Part shown: in pieces, positions 44,738 to 53,083 of the stretch
Layout of the letters: the number at the start of each line of letters is the position of its first letter
Numbering within the stretch: position 1 is the stretch's first letter
From: Kiritimatiellia bacterium
Lineage (GTDB): Bacteria > Verrucomicrobiota > Kiritimatiellia > RZYC01
Length of the DNA stretch: 58,552 nt
Assembly: GCA_028708815.1 (NCBI GenBank)
Contig: JAQVYB010000006.1
Location: forward strand, 1 to 58,552
Reading direction: 5' to 3'
Program-made: the position numbers and the translations under genes
Notes under the pieces: model-generated
Told to the model about the DNA's origin: nothing
The model's input: only the letters and a program-made list of their open reading frames with translations
The model's database searches: none

Positions 44738-45708
44738 GGGGTCTCCTGAGCATCCTGAATTTCCATGAGTTGTTTTTCCATTTCATGAACTTCCTGTCGC
44801 CAGAAGTTATGTGAGCCCCAGTCGGGTGCGAGGCGTGCGAATCCGCCATCGGCAGCCTGTCGGGCGCACCAGGCGGTGTAATGCACATACCGCATGGCAC
44901 GCAGGGCCTCGATCAGACGGAGGGAGGCATAGTCAAATTCCAGAAAGGTTTCATAGCCATCGAGGAAGGCGTCGAGTTCGGAGCGGGCATCCTGAATGCG
45001 TCCGGGTAGAAGCATCCAGAGGTCTTGTACGGGGGGACCGATGGCCAGGTCGTCGAAATCAATGATGTAGAAGGTACCGTCCCGGCGGTCAATCAGGTTC
45101 TGGGCATGACAATCGGCATGAATACGCTGCATGGCGACATCATCGAAGAGCGGCGCGGTTTCGCCGATCATGTGTTGCACGATATCTTCATACGCGGTGC
45201 GCAGGTCGGTTGAGACGCAGCCGGATTGGAGGATGTCTTCCAGTTGTTGCGTGGTGGATATTTCCGGATGCATGGTGATGCGGTCGCGGGGCATGTGCTT
45301 TGCACCCACTTGGTGCGTGCGTGCGATGAGGCGTCCGAGTTGTTGCCACTGTTCGGAGGAAGGTTCATCACAGACCCGCCCCCCTTTTCGAGGATAAACG
45401 GCGTAAAACAGTCCCTCGGACTCAATCAGTGTGTTTCCTGTCGGATCGGAGAGCGGGGCGATGACAGGGATGTCGTCAGCCTGTAGTTCCAGCATGAAGT
45501 CGTGTTCATCCTGAAGCGCGTCCCGGCTCCAGCGTCCGGGACGGTATACCTTGATGATAAAGGCCTCGCGTTCGTCCGTTTGCACTTCGTAGACGCGGTT
45601 GATGTAGGAGTTGAGCGGGCGGCAATGATTGGCACAGCGGCGGCCCAGGGCCTGCTCGGTCAAATCCAGCACGAGGTCGGGGGTCAGGTCGGAGAAGGAG
45701 TGATTCAT
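44731..45708 (-). CDS. srkA: SrkA/RdoA-type stress-response kinase
   Basis: 325 residues of the aminoglycoside-phosphotransferase/choline-kinase fold, closest to SrkA (YihE). N-lobe: LNSYINRVYEVQ and AFIIKVYRPGRWS with the ATP-binding Lys53. Catalytic loop: HADCHAQN (198-205; Asp199 and Asn204), a change from the usual H-G-D-x-H-x-G-N. Metal site: DFDD (217-220). SrkA is a Ser/Thr protein kinase that counters stress-induced death in E. coli. ATGA overlap with the gene before it and 7-base overlap with larE show close coupling. Confidence 0.82.
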   Translation of the reverse strand: MNHSFSDLTPDLVLDLTEQALGRRCANHCRPLNSYINRVYEVQTDEREAFIIKVYRPGRWSRDALQDEHDFMLELQADDIPVIAPLSDPTGNTLIESEGLFYAVYPRKGGRVCDEPSSEQWQQLGRLIARTHQVGAKHMPRDRITMHPEISTTQQLEDILQSGCVSTDLRTAYEDIVQHMIGETAPLFDDVAMQRIHADCHAQNLIDRRDGTFYIIDFDDLAIGPPVQDLWMLLPGRIQDARSELDAFLDGYETFLEFDYASLRLIEALRAMRYVHYTAWCARQAADGGFARLAPDWGSHNFWRQEVHEMEKQLMEIQDAQETPW

Positions 45709-46181
45709 AGAATCGGTGGCTCGGGGTTCCGTTTTTTGGCGTCCGGCTGGTTCAGCATGGCCTGGGCTTTGTCGCGCCCCTCTTCGACCTGCAGGTTGAT
45801 TTTCTTCCGGCTGCGCACGGCTGATTCAATGCGTTCGATGTTGTTGACGCTTTGGGTCAGCTCGTTTTTCATTTCCGTGAGGACGGCGTTGACGTTGGCG
45901 TCGAAGGAGTCCATGGCGCCGCCGAACTCTTTGCGGAAGACATCGCGCAGGTAGCGGTTGAGGTCGTCTATACGGCGTCCGATTTCTTCGGATTTCCGTT
46001 GGCTTTTTTCAGCCATTTCGATGGCGCGTTTGGAGGATTCGAGAGAGATTCGGCGCATCAGGTGGATGACAAACAGGGTCAGAATCAGGAGGAAGAGCAG
46101 CATCCATAAGAGGATTTCTCCGGTGTTGGTTTGCAGGTGAATCATGAGCCCTTCATAGCCGGATCTCAGTGCATTAATCAT
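45705..46181 (-). CDS. Membrane-anchored coiled-coil protein, unknown
   Basis: 158 residues: a short N-terminal stretch, one transmembrane helix (ILLWMLLFLLILTLFVIHLM, about 23-43), then a long charged helix likely to form a coiled coil (LESSKRAIEMAEKSQRKSEEIG onward to about residue 135). The C-terminal tail is proline-rich (KKRNPEPPIL). The layout recalls RmuC-like or DUF-type cell-envelope scaffolds, but no family is recognised. The start overlaps the end of the preceding small gene, and the stop overlaps srkA (ATGA). Confidence 0.7.
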   Translation of the reverse strand: MINALRSGYEGLMIHLQTNTGEILLWMLLFLLILTLFVIHLMRRISLESSKRAIEMAEKSQRKSEEIGRRIDDLNRYLRDVFRKEFGGAMDSFDANVNAVLTEMKNELTQSVNNIERIESAVRSRKKINLQVEEGRDKAQAMLNQPDAKKRNPEPPIL

Positions 46182-46377
46182 GTGGTTCCTCCCCGTCGGG
46201 ATTGTTTGAGACGCCGTGCATACGAAAGCCGTAGGCCATGGCGAGGTTCAGATATATTGTTTTTCGGTCATCGGGCTGGCGTTCCAGCCATTGGGCAAAA
46301 ACCTCATGTTCGGCGGCCTCCGGGTCTACCGGGTCGCCTTCTTCCTGCTCCGCCTGTTTTCTGAATAGGCTCAACAT
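46174..46377 (-). CDS. Small acidic protein, unknown
   Basis: 67 residues from ATG 46377 (GGGGAGAA 8 bases upstream; ATG 46383 is too close to that site). Soluble and acidic: MLSLFRKQAEQEEGDPVDPE, then EHEVFAQWLERQPDDRKTIYL and a tail with PDGEEPHD. It overlaps the coiled-coil gene by 8 bases. Not recognised. Its place between dapA and the coiled-coil gene, with a good ribosome-binding site, supports it being real. Confidence 0.6.
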   Translation of the reverse strand: MLSLFRKQAEQEEGDPVDPEAAEHEVFAQWLERQPDDRKTIYLNLAMAYGFRMHGVSNNPDGEEPHD

Positions 46378-46444
46378 ATTCATTTCTCCCCGATGGCCCG
46401 GTTACGGCGGGCGGGGCTTTAAATCGGCACGTCCGGCGCTTCTG

Positions 46445-47320
46445 TTATTTTTCCGGCAGCAAATCCAGCGCACGCAGCGTGGCCGCGAGCTTTTCCTTTT
46501 TTGCTTTATCCATGGCACACAAGGGCAGGCGGTATTCTTCCTCGATGAGCCCCATCATGGCCAGTGCGGCTTTTACGGGTACCGGATTGGTTTCAATAAA
46601 GAGGTCGCAGAAGAGCGGATAATATTTTCTATGCAGGGCGACGGCCTCGGCCATCTGGCCTTCGAGAATGCTGTGCACCAAATCGCTGACCGGCTGGGGC
46701 ACCACATTACCTGCCACGCTGATAACACCTGTGGCCCCTACGCACATCATCGGCAGTGTCAGGGAGTCGTCACCGCATAACACAACGATGTCACAGACAT
46801 TCAGAATTTGCGATACGCGGTCCACGCTGCCCCCCGCCTCTTTGATGGCGACGACGGAGGTGTGTTTGGCCAGGCGCTCGACCGTATCAATGCCGATCTC
46901 GAGGCCGGAACGGCCCGGCACATTATAGAGCACGACGGGCAGACCGAGATCCGCGATGGTGCTGAAATGGCGATAGAGCCCTTCCTGACTTGGTTTGTTA
47001 TAGTACGGTGTAACCTGCAGCGTCCCATCGACGCCGGCATCTTTGGCGCGCAGGGTCAGATCAATTGCTTCGGACGTGCTGTTGGCGCCGGTGCCCGCAA
47101 CGACTTTAACGCGTCCTTCGCAGGCCTCCACGGTGAGTTCTATTACGCGGATATGCTCCTTGGTGTCCAGAGTGGGTGATTCGCCCGTGGTGCCGACGGG
47201 CACGATGCCGTCCACGCCGCCCTCAATTTGGCGCTCGATCAATTCTTTGTATCGTCCGTAATCCACGTCCCCGTTTCGATCAAATGGAGTGACAATCGCG
47301 GTATATGAACCTTCAAACAT
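46445..47320 (-). CDS. dapA: 4-hydroxy-tetrahydrodipicolinate synthase
   Basis: 291 residues from ATG 47320 (GGGAAGAG upstream); a longer frame exists but homology begins FEGSYTAIVTPFDRNGDVD. Further family motifs: VPVGTTGESPTL, VTPYYNKPSQEG, YNVPGRSG and VAIKEAGG with the Schiff-base Lys. It condenses pyruvate with aspartate semialdehyde, the entry to lysine and diaminopimelate synthesis. It heads the minus-strand run that ends at larE, 67 bases before the small acidic gene, and pairs functionally with dapL at 16021. Confidence 0.95.
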   Translation of the reverse strand: MFEGSYTAIVTPFDRNGDVDYGRYKELIERQIEGGVDGIVPVGTTGESPTLDTKEHIRVIELTVEACEGRVKVVAGTGANSTSEAIDLTLRAKDAGVDGTLQVTPYYNKPSQEGLYRHFSTIADLGLPVVLYNVPGRSGLEIGIDTVERLAKHTSVVAIKEAGGSVDRVSQILNVCDIVVLCGDDSLTLPMMCVGATGVISVAGNVVPQPVSDLVHSILEGQMAEAVALHRKYYPLFCDLFIETNPVPVKAALAMMGLIEEEYRLPLCAMDKAKKEKLAATLRALDLLPEK

Positions 47321-47487
47321 GGATACTCTTCCCTTCTGCTTCGTAATGACGCCCCTTGAAAGGCCTTTGTTCTTTATCCTCAACTGATGGGCTACATCAT
47401 AATACCCCCCTTTGGATTCGTCATTAAAAAACATGAAAAAGGTTGTGCCTTGTCTTTTGGGTGGTGGTGATTTATCATGGATCCCTT

Positions 47488-48453
47488 ATGCAGGCCGTCT
47501 CATATCGTGCGATTTGTTCAGAGGCTTGGGGCCGAACCAGGCAGCTCCTTTTTCGTCCGTTTAATCTGACCATCTGGATGGTGGTGGGGTTTGGCGCCTG
47601 GCTGGCGGCACTCGGCGAGCAGGGGGGCTCTTTTGGTTTTAATTGGCCCTTTTCTTCCGATCAGAATATGGATCCCAGGGAGATGACCGAGCGCGTACTG
47701 CAATTTATTGTGGATCACGTCCTGCTGGTGACCGTTACGGTGAGTGCGGCCCTGCTGATTCTGGCGCTGGTGACCACGGTGATGCTGTGGCTGAGTTCGC
47801 GGGGGAAGTGCCTGTTTGTGGAGCAGGTGGTCTCGGAAAATCCAACCGTTCAGGAGGCCTGGGGCAATCAGCGTGCGCACGGGTACTCGGTCTTTTTGTG
47901 GCGGATTGCCTACCTGACCATCGTATCGCTGCTGTTGATGTGTTTGTTCGGTGCCGGTGTGTTTCTCGTGCTTCCCTGCTTCCTGGAGGGGGCGCTGCTG
48001 CCGACGCCCCTGCTGTTGCTGGTGCTGCTTGGTTTTGTGGTGTTACTGGTGCTTCTTCTGATGGCGGTGGTTTCCACTTTTCTGAATGATTTCGTGATTC
48101 CGATCATGCTCCTGCGCGACGAAACGGCGGTGCGGGCCTGGCATACGCTGCTGCGGCTTTTTTATTCGCGCGTTTGGGTGTTCGTGGCCTACTGTTTTGT
48201 CAAGACGGGTCTGGTGCTGCTTTTCGGCGTGGCCTTTCTTACGGTATTTTTCCGGACGTGCTGTTTGTTCTGTGTGGGAGGCGTACTGCTGGCCATTCCC
48301 TATATCGGCACCGTCGTGCTGCTGCCCTACCACGTCTTTCTGCGTTATTTCAGCCTGGCCTTTCTGGCCTCCATGGGGCCGGAATGGGACCTGCTGCATA
48401 CGCCGGATTCGCCGGATGAAGAGATTGGTCGGGCAGACGAAATCACTCCCTGA
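47488..48453 (+). CDS. Polytopic membrane protein, unknown
   Basis: 321 residues from ATG 47488 (an earlier in-frame ATG/GTG region at 47443 is possible). About six long helices, two of them joined by WLSSRGKCLFVEQVV. The N-terminal segment (AICSEAWGRTRQLLFRPFNLTIWMVVGF) and the inner region with EAWGNQRAHGYSVFLWRI look like the membrane proteins annotated only by DUF numbers in PVC and archaeal genomes (DUF7544-like). The acidic tail PDSPDEEIGRADE should be cytoplasmic. Divergent from dapA; function unknown. Confidence 0.75.
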   Translation: MQAVSYRAICSEAWGRTRQLLFRPFNLTIWMVVGFGAWLAALGEQGGSFGFNWPFSSDQNMDPREMTERVLQFIVDHVLLVTVTVSAALLILALVTTVMLWLSSRGKCLFVEQVVSENPTVQEAWGNQRAHGYSVFLWRIAYLTIVSLLLMCLFGAGVFLVLPCFLEGALLPTPLLLLVLLGFVVLLVLLLMAVVSTFLNDFVIPIMLLRDETAVRAWHTLLRLFYSRVWVFVAYCFVKTGLVLLFGVAFLTVFFRTCCLFCVGGVLLAIPYIGTVVLLPYHVFLRYFSLAFLASMGPEWDLLHTPDSPDEEIGRADEITP

Positions 48454-48548
48454 TTTCGGTTTTTTGATGGTGGATATCCTCGCGAGCCGGTTCTTTCCGA
48501 GCCTGACCGTTGGGCGTTGAATGCAGGCCTACCCGATAGATTCCGGGC

Positions 48549-50177
48549 TTATTCAGCAGGCTGGTAGAACGCTTCCCCGTCATCGCTGACCCATAGCGTG
48601 TAATACACCGTAACGCCGGATACCAGGCCCGTATCGATGCAGGACAACCCCTCGCCCTGATAGACCTCTCGCCCGTCGTCCAGCGTGGTGGGATAAGACG
48701 CCGTAGAGGCGCGGACCAGCACGGCCTTGTTGGTGTAGCCGCACGTGTTCGGGTCCGGCCAGCGCAGGGCGATGGCGTCGGTCAGGGCCACGGCGGAAAG
48801 ACTCACGGGCTGCGGCTGATCGGGGAAGACCACATATTGCATGGTGGACCCCCAAAGGGATGACGCGGGAAGCGATACGCTGGAGGACTGGCGCGGTTTG
48901 ACCCAGCCATCCACCTCATTCACGGTGACCGTATACACACCCGCCGTCAGGGGCACGACTTCTGCGGATCGGTACCCTTCGGAATCGTTGGCCTTCCACT
49001 CCGCGTAGTCTGTCAAATTGGTGACATCAGGCAGTATCCGGACCGCGCAGGGATATTTGAGCACGATGGGATTGGTCGTGCCGGCGGTCAGCCGAAGCGA
49101 CACCGATTGTACGCCGCCGGACGGCCAGGCGTTGATCGCCGAATCCAGACTCAGCTTTACCTGAACATTGTCCCCGTCCACCATGTTGCCGTCATATCGA
49201 TAAAACGTGGCGACCCAGTTCATGTCCGGCAGATTGCTGATCAGTCCGTTACACGCGCTCAGCGTAAGCTCGTGGGTTTTGGCGGAATCATAGGCATGCT
49301 CCACGCGGACGAAGGTGGAGGTTTCATACATAGCCACCAGATCGCCGTACCAACTGTAATCCGGGATCGATATAGGCGGGCAGATTCCCGTGTCATGCGA
49401 GAGCTGGATCGTTTTGTTATTAAACGTAATGTCCCGAATATCATGCGTGGATACTTCAAATTGGCCGTTCTGCGAGAATCCATCGTTGAAAAAATTGCCG
49501 TCATACAGCGATCCGACATAACGGTGCGAGGCATCCATGTCGTCGTACCAGTCCGGCAATCCTCCCGACAGGTTATCCGCCACATACATGGACGAGATGC
49601 CCAGTACGCTCCACTGATTGGCCAGCGCCGGGTGCATCGCCACCGAAGGGGTCACGGCACGTCCACTCGCATTGGTCACCATCACATCCATACGCATCGC
49701 CGACTGCGAGCCCACCGCTGGTTCCAGAAAAGCCGTCGCCGTTATATTAAACCGATCACCGCAGAGGGCGTTGTTCGTATAGGAAAGACGCACCTCCAAC
49801 TCGTTCTGCTCATTCACCCCGTCCACCGTGAACGAGACCGCGCGCGAATTCTCGCAGGCCTGCCCCGTGCTGCTCCAATAGCGAAACATCCGGTAGGAGG
49901 TGCCGAAGGTATTGGACGGACTCACCTGCCGGAAAAAGCCGTCGGTGAGAAAAACCCACATTTGTGGAAAATGACCCGGCGACACCTGATGATAAACCAT
50001 CAGCGCATTGCCGTATTTCATTCCGCCCGGATAATAGATGGGACAGTTTCCGGTGCCGGGCGTACCCGTGCCGGAGATGTCAATGCGCCAGTCTCCCGCC
50101 TGCCAGTCCGTGGCCCGCGACCAGACACACAGCAGAAAGAACAGGAGAAAAGAAAAAAGATGTAATCGGTTGCACAC
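48549..50177 (-). CDS. Secreted beta-rich protein, unknown
   Basis: 542 residues, starting at GTG 50177 with no clear ribosome-binding site. Signal peptide: LHLFSFLLFFLLCVWSRATDW. The mature part is rich in aromatic and beta-strand residues: IYYPGGMKYGNALMVYHQVSP, then WVFLTDGFFRQVSPS, many NQWSV/WYDDMD-type turns, and a C-terminal fibronectin-like part (AIALRWPDPNTCGYTNKAVLVRAS). No catalytic motif is recognised. The general look is that of a carbohydrate-associated exoprotein of PVC bacteria. It lies 51 bases after the GadC-like transporter gene on the same strand, so read-through is possible. Confidence 0.65.
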   Translation of the reverse strand: MCNRLHLFSFLLFFLLCVWSRATDWQAGDWRIDISGTGTPGTGNCPIYYPGGMKYGNALMVYHQVSPGHFPQMWVFLTDGFFRQVSPSNTFGTSYRMFRYWSSTGQACENSRAVSFTVDGVNEQNELEVRLSYTNNALCGDRFNITATAFLEPAVGSQSAMRMDVMVTNASGRAVTPSVAMHPALANQWSVLGISSMYVADNLSGGLPDWYDDMDASHRYVGSLYDGNFFNDGFSQNGQFEVSTHDIRDITFNNKTIQLSHDTGICPPISIPDYSWYGDLVAMYETSTFVRVEHAYDSAKTHELTLSACNGLISNLPDMNWVATFYRYDGNMVDGDNVQVKLSLDSAINAWPSGGVQSVSLRLTAGTTNPIVLKYPCAVRILPDVTNLTDYAEWKANDSEGYRSAEVVPLTAGVYTVTVNEVDGWVKPRQSSSVSLPASSLWGSTMQYVVFPDQPQPVSLSAVALTDAIALRWPDPNTCGYTNKAVLVRASTASYPTTLDDGREVYQGEGLSCIDTGLVSGVTVYYTLWVSDDGEAFYQPAE

Positions 50178-50227
50178 AAAGGGAAGCGTACCCCGGTGGT
50201 TCTTCTCTGTTTACTCTTTCATACCGA

Positions 50228-51652
50228 TTATTCCCGCCGCAGCGCCCCCCGGCCTTTCGCGCGCACGGCTCGCGCGTAGAAGAGCAGGGGCAGGGCGGTG
50301 AACACGATGAGGCCTGCAAGTAGAAACAGGACATAGTGGGCGGCCGCAAAGGGTCCTTCCCGGCGCACAGAGATCGGCGGAATGAAGCCTACGATGATAA
50401 CGAAAAGACTGGTCAGCAGGGCGATGCCGCCCACCAGCCAGACGCCTGTCTTTCCGCCGGGAATCCTGTATTTCCGATCCACATTGGGGTGCGTATAGCG
50501 TAGGCGTATGACGGCGGCAAACAGCAGGATATAGGTGACCAGATACAGCTGAACCGCCAGCGCGCTCATGAGCATAAAAGCACTGCTGACCGATGGCATG
50601 ATCAGGATCACGCAGGAAAGTGCCGAGGAAAGGACGGCCTGTGTGATCATAATGCCGGAGGGCATCCCGTTGCGGTCGATCCGTTCCCAGCGCGGAGGCA
50701 AGTAGCCTTCCTGTGCAACGGCCAGCATGCCCTTGGCCGGCCCGGCCATCCAGGTGATGACCATGGTGAGCGCGCCATAGGCCATCAGGAGGCAAACCGG
50801 CGCGGTCATCCAGGATTCGTTGTGCAGGTGGAAGAGTGCATCAAACGCCTGGCATACGCCTGCGCTCAGACTTAGATGCTCCGGCGGAATGACCAGCGCA
50901 ATCGCAAGCGAACCGAAGACGGACAGAATGATAATCAGGGCACAGGCTCCGAAAATCGCACGTGGATAGGTGCGGGCCGGATTTTTGACATCATTGACGT
51001 GCGAGGCCGACATTTCCATGCCGACAAACGAGATCAGCATCGCGGCCAGGAGCATGAGTTGGTCCAGATTGTGCAGATCCGGGAGCAGGGATTTGGCGGT
51101 GAACGGGATGGCCGGAATATCGCCGGAGGCCATGCGATCGGCTCCCAGCGCAATAATCACGGCGCCGGGAATGATGGTGCCGACCAACACGCCCGATGAA
51201 CTCAGAAAGGCCGACCACATCATGCCCCGAAAGTTCAGCCAGGTACCGAGCCAGAGGGCGGCCCAGATCACCCCGAGTACGAAGACCTTGTTTTCTGCCA
51301 GCTCGGGCTTGAAAGTGTAGGCTAAGGCCGAGGCTGCAAAGGCGAGTACGCTCGGAAACCAGGGCAGGTTCTCCACCCATTGCATGAAAATGGCCAGAAA
51401 CCCCCATTTTGGTCCAAAGGCCTCTTTCACCCAGAGGTAGACGCCTCCTTCACCCTGCCAACCCGAGGCCAACTCGGCGGAAACCAGCGCCGAAGGGATG
51501 AAGAAACACAGGGCCGCCAGCGTGATATAGGCAATGAGGGCGTAACCGTATTCCGCCAGTCCCGGCAGGGTGCGCAGGGAGAAAACCGCCGCCACATTGA
51601 TCATCATCAGCGTGAATACGCTCAGCTTGCGCGGGCCACCGGGTTTTTTCAT
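50228..51652 (-). CDS. APC-family amino-acid antiporter (GadC-like)
   Basis: 474 residues, about 12 helices. The N-terminus LSVFTLMMINVAAVFSLRTLPG and WQGEGGVYLWVKEAFGPKWG match the GadC/YjeM branch of the APC superfamily, which swaps an amino acid for its decarboxylated product or GABA. FVGMEMSASHVNDVKNPARTYP is the conserved helix-6 region. The C-terminal extension ends RAVRAKGRGALRRE, less long than the pH-plug of E. coli GadC. It lies 21 bases after the next antiporter gene. No glutamate decarboxylase is nearby, so its substrate could be the product of the decarboxylase at 53084. Confidence 0.82.
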   Translation of the reverse strand: MKKPGGPRKLSVFTLMMINVAAVFSLRTLPGLAEYGYALIAYITLAALCFFIPSALVSAELASGWQGEGGVYLWVKEAFGPKWGFLAIFMQWVENLPWFPSVLAFAASALAYTFKPELAENKVFVLGVIWAALWLGTWLNFRGMMWSAFLSSSGVLVGTIIPGAVIIALGADRMASGDIPAIPFTAKSLLPDLHNLDQLMLLAAMLISFVGMEMSASHVNDVKNPARTYPRAIFGACALIIILSVFGSLAIALVIPPEHLSLSAGVCQAFDALFHLHNESWMTAPVCLLMAYGALTMVITWMAGPAKGMLAVAQEGYLPPRWERIDRNGMPSGIMITQAVLSSALSCVILIMPSVSSAFMLMSALAVQLYLVTYILLFAAVIRLRYTHPNVDRKYRIPGGKTGVWLVGGIALLTSLFVIIVGFIPPISVRREGPFAAAHYVLFLLAGLIVFTALPLLFYARAVRAKGRGALRRE

Positions 51653-51673
51653 ATTCGGTTTGCCTTATAATGC

Positions 51674-52975
51674 TCAGACCGTCTTTTCGCGTCCTGCGAA
51701 GATCAGCGAGTATGCGCCCATGACCACCAGCACCAGGACCACGACCAGCCACATTTCATCCAGCGTGGCCGAGACAAAGGCGGAAATGATAAAGATCGAG
51801 GAGAGCAGAACGATCAACAGGTCGGCAATGGATTTTTTCCCATCCATCTGGTTTTTCTTCAACAGAGCAATGCCGGACCAGAAGTAAGGGAAAAGCAGCA
51901 GGAGCACGGAAATCGTCACGGTGATGTTGAAGGCCGCCGCGATATTGCTTCCCAGCATCATCAGGATCAATTCGATCACGGTCATAATCACGCCGTTGAT
52001 GACCAGCCCTTTGCTGTTGATGCCATGCTTGTTGGTGTAGGCGTACGCCTTGGGAAGGTAGCCATGATCGGCACTGGTTTTGGCGGCGCTGGCGGAGGAC
52101 AGGTTCCAGACCAGGAAGCTGGCGATGCAGGCGATGGACATCACCAGAGAAACCGCATCACCCACAATGGTGGAGTGGAAAATTTTCTGCATCGACATCG
52201 CGAAGGAGGCCGGCGCATCCTGAATGGCTTTAGCCGGGAACATGCCTTCAATCACCGTGGTCGAGGCGATGTAGATAATCGCCACGATAATGAAGCCCAC
52301 GATGGTGGCGAGCGGAACAATTTTCTTTGGATTCCGAATCAGTGCGCTGTTGGTGGCGACGCTTTCCACGCCCACAAACGCAAAGATCAGTACCGCAAAG
52401 CCTGACATTACCGCCTTTCCGTTGGATAGGCCGCTCACATTCCAGTTCGCCTTGAATTGGGTGGGGCTGAAGTCAATCCAGCCGGCGAGACCGGTCAGAA
52501 TAACGGAAATCAGCAGCATGGTGACCGTGATGGATACCACTTTGGTGATGATGCCCACGCCCCTCAGCGACATTGCAATAAACACCCAGATCAGGATGAT
52601 GACCGTCAATCCAAGCACCACGGAATGATTCAGGGCCGGGACGAACATGTTCAAATAGCCCAGCCCCGCAATCAGAATGGATACGTTGGAAATCAGATTG
52701 CCATACACATAAAAGAAACCGCTCTTCGCGCCCAGCAGCGGATTTACATAGGCTGCCAGCGCGGTCGGACTCGGATCTTCGAAGCGAGTGCCCGCCCGCA
52801 CATAAACAAGGGTGAGAAAAAGAGCGCCGAGGGTCACCAGCAGAAAGGAGACTGCCGTGATGGCTCCCGTGGCCGCCAGTTGCTGCGGCAATGCAATCAC
52901 GCCGCTTCCCGCCAGACTCGATACAATCAGAAAAACCGCGCCGATCAATCCGAGTTTCTTTCCTTCGTTGCTCAT
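51674..52975 (-). CDS. APC-family basic amino-acid/amine antiporter (AdiC/CadB/PotE-like)
   Basis: 433 residues, 12 helices. IGAVFLIVSSLAGSGVIALPQQLA contains the GSG(V/I) loop that binds the substrate carboxylate in AdiC/CadB/PotE; FAFVGVESVATNSALIRNP is the helix-6 region. These exchange arginine for agmatine, lysine for cadaverine or ornithine for putrescine, matching the decarboxylase gene 108 bases upstream. AAAGGAG precedes the ATG. The exact substrate pair cannot be read from these residues with confidence. Confidence 0.88.
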   Translation of the reverse strand: MSNEGKKLGLIGAVFLIVSSLAGSGVIALPQQLAATGAITAVSFLLVTLGALFLTLVYVRAGTRFEDPSPTALAAYVNPLLGAKSGFFYVYGNLISNVSILIAGLGYLNMFVPALNHSVVLGLTVIILIWVFIAMSLRGVGIITKVVSITVTMLLISVILTGLAGWIDFSPTQFKANWNVSGLSNGKAVMSGFAVLIFAFVGVESVATNSALIRNPKKIVPLATIVGFIIVAIIYIASTTVIEGMFPAKAIQDAPASFAMSMQKIFHSTIVGDAVSLVMSIACIASFLVWNLSSASAAKTSADHGYLPKAYAYTNKHGINSKGLVINGVIMTVIELILMMLGSNIAAAFNITVTISVLLLLFPYFWSGIALLKKNQMDGKKSIADLLIVLLSSIFIISAFVSATLDEMWLVVVLVLVVMGAYSLIFAGREKTV

Positions 52976-53083
52976 GCCTGCTCCTTTATTTTTGCACGAT
53001 TCGGAGAGATTTCAGAGTTCTCCAAAATCGGGGTCAATCGGTATCATCTGTGGGCCGCGTTTTTCGATCTCGATTCCGCGGAA

